Shown piece after piece: positions 6,523 through 9,913 of a stretch of DNA of 9,913 nucleotides (within the stretch, counting starts at the first letter, position 1; every line of letters starts with the position of its first letter). Origin of the DNA: an uncultured Lachnospiraceae bacterium (GTDB taxonomy: Bacteria > Bacillota > Clostridia > Lachnospirales > Lachnospiraceae); assembly GCA_910580005.1 (NCBI GenBank), contig CAJTXH010000107.1:1-9913 (forward strand), written 5' to 3'. The position numbers and the translations under genes are program-made. The notes under the pieces are model-generated. The model saw only the letters and a list, made by a program, of their open reading frames with translations, did not search any database and was not told where the DNA came from.

Positions 6523-6637
6523 ATGCCTCACATCCAGCCTGCATGCTGCTGTTTAATATGTACATAGCAGCACCTGTTTCCATTGTAACAGGAAAATGGC
6601 CAGACAGCAACTTGACATTGCTAACTCTAGCCATTTT
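6523..6637 (-). ncRNA. Structured 5' leader of cobO, no known class recognised
   Basis: Read on the minus strand, consecutive stems can be drawn. P1 is an 8-bp stem AAAATGGC/GCCATTTT (6637-6630 with 6600-6593). It encloses P2, AGCAA/TTGCT (6622-6618 with 6610-6606). P3 is CCTGTT/AACAGG (6592-6587 with 6578-6573). P4 is TGCTGCT/AGCAGCA (6572-6566 with 6550-6544). A competing stem CATGC/GCATG (6545-6541 with 6526-6522) shares bases with P4 and reaches the ribosome site. The conserved B12-box and other cobalamin riboswitch core strings were not found. A regulatory role is inferred from structure and position only. Confidence 0.4.
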
Positions 6638-6647
6638 ATCACATCTG

Positions 6648-6678
6648 GTTATAAAAAGCTACTATTTTTTCTTTTCAA
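6648..6678 (-). promoter_or_regulatory. Possible cobO promoter
   Basis: On the minus strand, TTGAAA (6678-6673) matches the -35 consensus at 5 of 6 and TATAAC (6653-6648) matches the -10 at 5 of 6. The spacer is 19 nt, longer than ideal. Initiation near 6641 would put the P1 hairpin at the very 5' end of the message. Confidence 0.4.
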
Positions 6679-6689
6679 GCCATCCACAT

Positions 6690-6711
6690 GGTTACTATCC
6701 GGTTAATATCC
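6690..6711. repeat. Two tandem 11-bp repeats
   Basis: GGTTACTATCC (6690-6700) is followed directly by GGTTAATATCC (6701-6711), with one difference. The pair lies just upstream of the possible cobO -35 element and 25 nt past the SSB-like stop codon. A direct-repeat activator site is one reading; chance is another. Confidence 0.4.
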
Positions 6712-6736
6712 AGCCCTGCGGCTTAATAACAAGTAA

Positions 6737-7378
6737 TTAAACTCCCTCTTCTTCAGCAATATATTCCAGCTTACTTACTGATACTTCATAAGCAACACGC
6801 TTTTCATACATATCCTCAGATATCTTTTTCTGGTATTCCCTGCTCTGTATCCTTCCCCAGAGCTGTATATGTGAACCAACTTCAAACTGGTCTGCAAACC
6901 TGGCATTCCTCCCCCAGCATATACATGGGATATAATCTGACTTGCCATATGGCCTGTTTACTGCAAGAAGCACATCTGCAATTTCTCTGCCTAAAGGTGT
7001 CTTCCGGTACACCGGTCTCTTACAAACATACCCATCAAGGAATATATGGTTCGGGTTCTGTTCCGCCTCCTCTGCATCCACCAGCATGGCTTCCCTTGCA
7101 AATACAGATAATACAAGCCTGTTCTTAGTTTCTTCATGCCTGTTGTATGAACGGAACTGTCCTGTTGCCTGCAGTATACATCCCTTGTAATCCTCTTTCA
7201 CATCCATAAGCCTCTCAGAAACCATAACTGGTATAATATCATAAGAGTTGCTTAAACGGCATACAGCAATATTTACTATATAGAAGTTTTCACCATATAC
7301 CTCATGGCTGAATGTAAATTCGCTTACTACCTCGCCTGCAATTGTTACCTGGTTGTTTGTAAATACTTTATCCAACAT
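6737..7378 (-). CDS. Single-stranded DNA-binding protein-like, two OB folds
   Basis: The 213-residue protein appears to contain two OB-fold domains. The second (about 110-208) has clear SSB-family runs: IFLDGYVCKRPVYRKTPLGREI (split at 112 and 133), ADVLLAVNRPY (134-144), SDYIPCICWGRNA (147-159) and GSHIQLWGRIQSREYQKK (168-185). The first (about 9-100) is weaker but has the same order of strands (VTIAGEVVSEFTFSHE, FYIVNIAVCRLS, GCILQATGQFRSYN). A classical SSB acidic tail ending DDDIPF is absent; the protein ends AEEEGV. It is therefore probably not the housekeeping SSB but a clostridial paralogue that binds DNA or a partner protein. GGAGG lies 9 nt before the ATG. It is the first gene of the minus-strand run and is divergent from typA. 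Confidence 0.8.
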   Translation of the reverse strand: MLDKVFTNNQVTIAGEVVSEFTFSHEVYGENFYIVNIAVCRLSNSYDIIPVMVSERLMDVKEDYKGCILQATGQFRSYNRHEETKNRLVLSVFAREAMLVDAEEAEQNPNHIFLDGYVCKRPVYRKTPLGREIADVLLAVNRPYGKSDYIPCICWGRNARFADQFEVGSHIQLWGRIQSREYQKKISEDMYEKRVAYEVSVSKLEYIAEEEGV

Positions 7379-7583
7379 ATTTCTTATCCTCCATTTTTCT
7401 TAGGACTTTGTGCCCTATCAGTAATTTGTTTTAATAATTTATATGTTCCTGTAGTGGAATTTAGAACTATTATTCCCAAATTCTGCAAATTTTATGTATG
7501 ACATTTTTCGGCTTTCTGCTGTCTTCTATGTCTGTTACAAAAGCAGGAACAGTTTTTAAATTATTTTTGTTACTTTTTCTTAC

Positions 7584-7612
7584 TTGTATAATACGCATAT
7601 AATTAGTATACT
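7584..7612 (+). promoter_or_regulatory. Probable typA promoter
   Basis: TTGTAT (7584-7589) and TATACT (7607-7612) are separated by 17 nt, matching the consensus at 4 of 6 and 5 of 6. Two further perfect TATAAT hexamers lie at 7587-7592 and 7598-7603 with poor -35 partners, so alternative or overlapping starts are possible. A start near 7619 would give a leader of about 207 nt. Confidence 0.55.
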
Positions 7613-7723
7613 TATATTTTGTGGATTTGTAATTAATTTTTTTATTAAATTTCTATTACATTTTTATTGCATTTGCATATATTGATTTATCTGCACCTGC
7701 AATTATTATCCCCGCACATTAAT

Positions 7724-7800
7724 CCCCATGCCGTGCTCCGCATGGCAACAAATGGGGTTATGTTTATGAGTAAATACCATAGCGGATTAGAGGTATCCGC
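7724..7800 (+). promoter_or_regulatory. typA leader with hairpins and a 12-nt direct repeat
   Basis: TCCGCATGGCAA occurs at 7737-7748 and again at 7796-7807, 59 nt apart. CCATGC (7726-7731) pairs with GCATGG (7740-7745). CCCCAT (7724-7729) can alternatively pair with ATGGGG (7752-7757). GCGGAT (7782-7787) pairs with ATCCGC (7795-7800). The GCGG arm can also pair with the CCGC of the first repeat copy, so mutually exclusive folds are possible. No known riboswitch class was recognised. Confidence 0.45.
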
Positions 7801-7836
7801 ATGGCAAGAAAGGACAGTACCAGATATGAAAATTAA
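7801..7836 (+). CDS. Possible 11-codon leader ORF overlapping the typA start
   Basis: ATG at 7801 opens MARKDSTRYEN and stops at TAA 7834-7836, in a different frame from typA and overlapping the typA start codon at 7826. GAGG (7790-7793) lies 7 nt before it, in the loop of the GCGGAT/ATCCGC hairpin. It could couple or compete with typA translation. Such a short ORF may also be chance. Confidence 0.25.
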   Translation: MARKDSTRYEN

Positions 7837-9661
7837 ACGTGATGATGTAAGGAATATTGCAATTATAGCCCATGTAGACCATGGAAAAACTACACTGGTT
7901 GACGAACTTTTAAAACAGAGCGGTGTATTCCGTTCTAACCAGGAAGTTGCAGAAAGGGTTATGGATTCAGGTGATATTGAGAGGGAGCGTGGTATCACAA
8001 TCCTTTCCAAAAATACTGCAATCACTTATAATAACACTAAAATCAACATTATAGATACTCCCGGGCACGCTGACTTTGGCGGCGAAGTTGAGCGTGTCCT
8101 GAAAATGGTTAATGGCGTAGTGCTTGTGGTTGATGCCTTTGAGGGTGCAATGCCACAAACAAAGTTTGTATTAAAAAAAGCGCTGGAGCTTGAACTGCCT
8201 GTTATCGCCTGCATCAATAAAACTGACAGGCCAGAGGCAAGGCCTGCCGCAGTTGTAGATGAAGTCCTCGAATTATTTATCGACCTGGATGCAAATGAGG
8301 AACAGCTTGACTGCCCATTTATTTTTGCGTCTGCCAAAAACGGTACAGCTTCATACAGCGCAGAAGAAACTGGAACAGACATGGTTCCCCTGTTTGACAC
8401 TATACTGGATTATATACCAGCACCTGAAGGTGACCCTGAAGCTGGTACACAGGTACTTGTAAGCACTATAGACTATAACGAATATGTAGGCCGCATTGGC
8501 ATAGGCAAAGTTGACAATGGCACTGTAAAAGCTGGCCAGGACGTAGTAATTGTAAACCACCACGACCCTTCAAAACTTGTAAAAACCAAAATCGGCAAGC
8601 TTTATGAATTTGAAGGGCTTAAAAAGACCGAAGTAAAGGAAGCAGGCATTGGTTCAATAGTTGCAATTTCAGGAATTACAGATATCCACATCGGGGACAC
8701 GCTTTGTTCACCTGAAAACCCTGTACCAATCCCGTTCCAGAAGATATCAGAACCTACTATTGCAATGCACTTTTTAGTAAATGACAGCCCGCTTGCAGGT
8801 CTTGAGGGCAAATATGTAACCTCAAGGCATTTGCGTGACAGGCTTTTTACCGAATTAAACTCTGATGTAAGCCTGCGTGTAGAAGAAACAGAAAACACCG
8901 ACAGCTTTAAAGTATCAGGGCGTGGTGAACTCCACCTTTCTGTACTTATTGAGAATATGAGACGTGAAGGCTACGAATTTGCAGTAAGCAAAGCAGAAGT
9001 CCTTTATAAAGATGACGGACGTGGTGGCAGGCTTGAACCAATGGAACGTGCATATATTGACGTACCAGATGACTTTTCAGGCAGCGTAATACAGAAATTA
9101 AGCAACCGCAAAGGTGAACTTCTTGGAATGTCATCTATCGGCGGCGGCTATACAAGGCTTGAATTTCTTATACCATCACGTGGGCTTATAGGCTACCGTG
9201 GCGAATTTATGACAGATACAAAAGGAAATGGAATTATAAACACTGTATTTGAAGGATATGGCCCATATAAGGGGGACATTGCATACCGCAAACAAGGCTC
9301 GCTTATTGCATTTGAAGCAGGGGAAACCGTTGCATACGGGCTGTTTAATGCACAGGACAGGGGAACACTGTTTATAGCGCCAGGCGAAAAGGTGTATGCT
9401 GGCATGGTTATAGGCCAGAGTGGCAAAACAGAAGATATTGAACTTAATGTCTGCAAAACAAAACACCTTACAAATACACGTTCTTCTTCCGCTGATGAAG
9501 CTCTTAAACTTACACCGCCAAAGAAACTGAGCCTCGAAGAAGCACTGGAATTTATAGATACAGATGAACTGCTGGAAATAACACCAGAGAGTTTGCGTAT
9601 ACGTAAGAAGATACTGGATTCAACACAGAGATTCAGGGCAACGAAAAGAAAACAGGGGTAA
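7826..9661 (+). CDS. typA: Ribosome-associated translational GTPase TypA/BipA
   Basis: TypA (BipA) is an EF-G-like GTPase that binds the ribosome and supports 50S assembly and growth under stress or cold. The chosen 611-residue form fits the usual length of about 605-615. The G domain shows AHVDHGKT (15-22), RGIT (55-58), DTPGHADF (77-84), NKTD (131-134) and a later SAKNG. Domain II, the EF-G-like domains and the TypA C-terminal region follow, with the typical GGGYTRLEF, PSRGLIGYRGEF and TRSSSADEAL runs. I chose ATG 7826 because homologues begin MKIKR-x-DVRNIAIIAHVDHGK. Its ribosome site AAAGGA ends at 7814, 11 nt upstream, which is somewhat far. The open frame reaches back to 7667, but those 53 codons do not resemble the family. 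Confidence 0.97.
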   Translation: MKIKRDDVRNIAIIAHVDHGKTTLVDELLKQSGVFRSNQEVAERVMDSGDIERERGITILSKNTAITYNNTKINIIDTPGHADFGGEVERVLKMVNGVVLVVDAFEGAMPQTKFVLKKALELELPVIACINKTDRPEARPAAVVDEVLELFIDLDANEEQLDCPFIFASAKNGTASYSAEETGTDMVPLFDTILDYIPAPEGDPEAGTQVLVSTIDYNEYVGRIGIGKVDNGTVKAGQDVVIVNHHDPSKLVKTKIGKLYEFEGLKKTEVKEAGIGSIVAISGITDIHIGDTLCSPENPVPIPFQKISEPTIAMHFLVNDSPLAGLEGKYVTSRHLRDRLFTELNSDVSLRVEETENTDSFKVSGRGELHLSVLIENMRREGYEFAVSKAEVLYKDDGRGGRLEPMERAYIDVPDDFSGSVIQKLSNRKGELLGMSSIGGGYTRLEFLIPSRGLIGYRGEFMTDTKGNGIINTVFEGYGPYKGDIAYRKQGSLIAFEAGETVAYGLFNAQDRGTLFIAPGEKVYAGMVIGQSGKTEDIELNVCKTKHLTNTRSSSADEALKLTPPKKLSLEEALEFIDTDELLEITPESLRIRKKILDSTQRFRATKRKQG

Positions 9662-9913
9662 GGAACATTGGAGTAATTTGAAATCATCCTATGTTGCAAA
9701 CTTTCACATTTGTCATAATTCTGCAGAAACGGTTTGATGTTATATGTGATATCGCATATAACATCAAAATTATAAAAAACTCTATTATAAACGAAAGTAA
9801 GACAGCATGAACAAATACTAAGTATACCTTCTCCCAAAAATCATTTTTGGATTTATCTGAGACTGTAGATTTAACTGTGTATTGTCGAAAATTGGTATGT
9901 AATTCATTAAATT
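9662..9913. other. Region downstream of typA, no gene seen
   Basis: These 252 nt hold no coding region that I can support. They contain the 36-bp palindrome (9733-9768) and a small A/T hairpin CCAAAAA-TCA-TTTTTGG at 9834-9850. Neither has the GC-rich stem plus T-run of a standard terminator, so where typA transcription ends is not clear. Confidence 0.6.
9733..9768. repeat. 36-bp near-perfect palindrome 3' of typA
   Basis: TTTGATGTTATATG (9733-9746) and CATATAACATCAAA (9755-9768) are perfect reverse complements. The eight central bases TGATATCG pair as well except for one T/G position, so 17 of 18 base pairs match. On either strand it also contains TTGATG-N17-TATAAC, a reasonable promoter, so it could be a bidirectional promoter or operator, or a transcript-ending hairpin without a U-run. 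Confidence 0.8.

Larger units (their letters stand above)
7379..7825. other. Divergent intergenic region between the SSB-like gene and typA
   Basis: These 447 nt contain no convincing gene. The left part (7379-7560) should hold the minus-strand promoter of the SSB-like gene, but I find only a weak candidate (TTCTAA-N17-TATAAA). The middle is very AT-rich and carries the typA promoter. The right part (7680-7825) is GC-richer and forms the structured typA leader described in its own entries. The open frame running back from typA through this region has no ribosome site and is not family-like. Confidence 0.6.

Noticed and set aside
6512..6634. 41-codon N-terminal extension of the corrinoid adenosyltransferase
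   Set aside because: The frame is open, but the ATG at 6634 has no good ribosome site, the residues do not resemble the family, and GGAGG sits 6 nt before the internal ATG at 6511.
6512..6736. Cobalamin riboswitch upstream of cobO
   Set aside because: I looked for the B12-box (GCCACTG-like) and the conserved core strings on the minus strand and found none; only generic stems are present.
7534..7576. CTGTT/AACAG stem followed by T-rich DNA as a terminator
   Set aside because: There is a 5-bp stem with a large loop, and no upstream plus-strand gene that would need it.
7667..7825. 53-codon N-terminal extension of TypA
   Set aside because: It has no ribosome site at its first ATG and no family similarity. 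TypA proteins start at the MKIKR-like segment, and the shorter form has the normal length.
9193..9837. 214-codon minus-strand frame opposite typA
   Set aside because: It is antisense to well-conserved typA sequence, is rich in Ser and Cys as shadow frames are, and has no recognisable domain.
9834..9850. CCAAAAA-TCA-TTTTTGG as an intrinsic terminator
   Set aside because: The stem is almost all A-T with a 3-nt loop and no T-run after the stem. It is too weak to call.

Overview
The window looks like chromosome from a low-GC Gram-positive anaerobe, most likely class Clostridia and plausibly Lachnospiraceae. This is inferred from AT-rich DNA, strong GGAGG-type ribosome binding sites, and the protein types present: duplicated FeoA with FeoB, QueH in place of QueG, a two-OB SSB-like protein, and CobO. 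No species can be named from the sequence alone. No mobile element, CRISPR array, rRNA or tRNA was seen.

Layout. Everything from 7378 down to 1 is read on the minus strand; typA (7826-9661) is divergent on the plus strand. In minus-strand order the genes are: an SSB-like protein with two OB folds (7378-6737), a corrinoid adenosyltransferase (6511-6014), dapA (5913-5020), dapB (4888-4133), a CvpA-family membrane protein (4133-3678), queH (3685-3053), a Nudix hydrolase (3060-2551), two small feoA genes (2451-2242 and 2207-1986), and feoB (from 1839, running off the window at base 1 after 613 codons).

Functional blocks. dapA and dapB catalyse the first two steps specific to the diaminopimelate/lysine pathway. 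From dapB to the Nudix gene the cistrons overlap by 1, 8 and 8 nt, which indicates one translationally coupled message. The feo block has its own near-consensus promoter (TTGACA-N17-TATACT) just after the Nudix stop codon. A TTAG-N6-CTAA inverted repeat covers its -10 element, and a second one lies between feoA and feoB. Both resemble DtxR/IdeR-type metal-repressor boxes, so iron-repressed ferrous iron uptake is a reasonable model. TypA (BipA) is a ribosome-associated GTPase.

The parts not explained by genes are mostly leader and spacer structures. These are a chain of stem-loops before cobO that does not match the cobalamin riboswitch consensus, a GC-rich hairpin cluster between dapA and dapB, a long structured typA leader with a 12-nt direct repeat and an overlapping 11-codon ORF, and a 36-bp near-perfect palindrome 3' of typA. 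None of these proves a new system. The cobO leader, the typA leader and the 36-bp palindrome are the best places to look for undescribed regulation.
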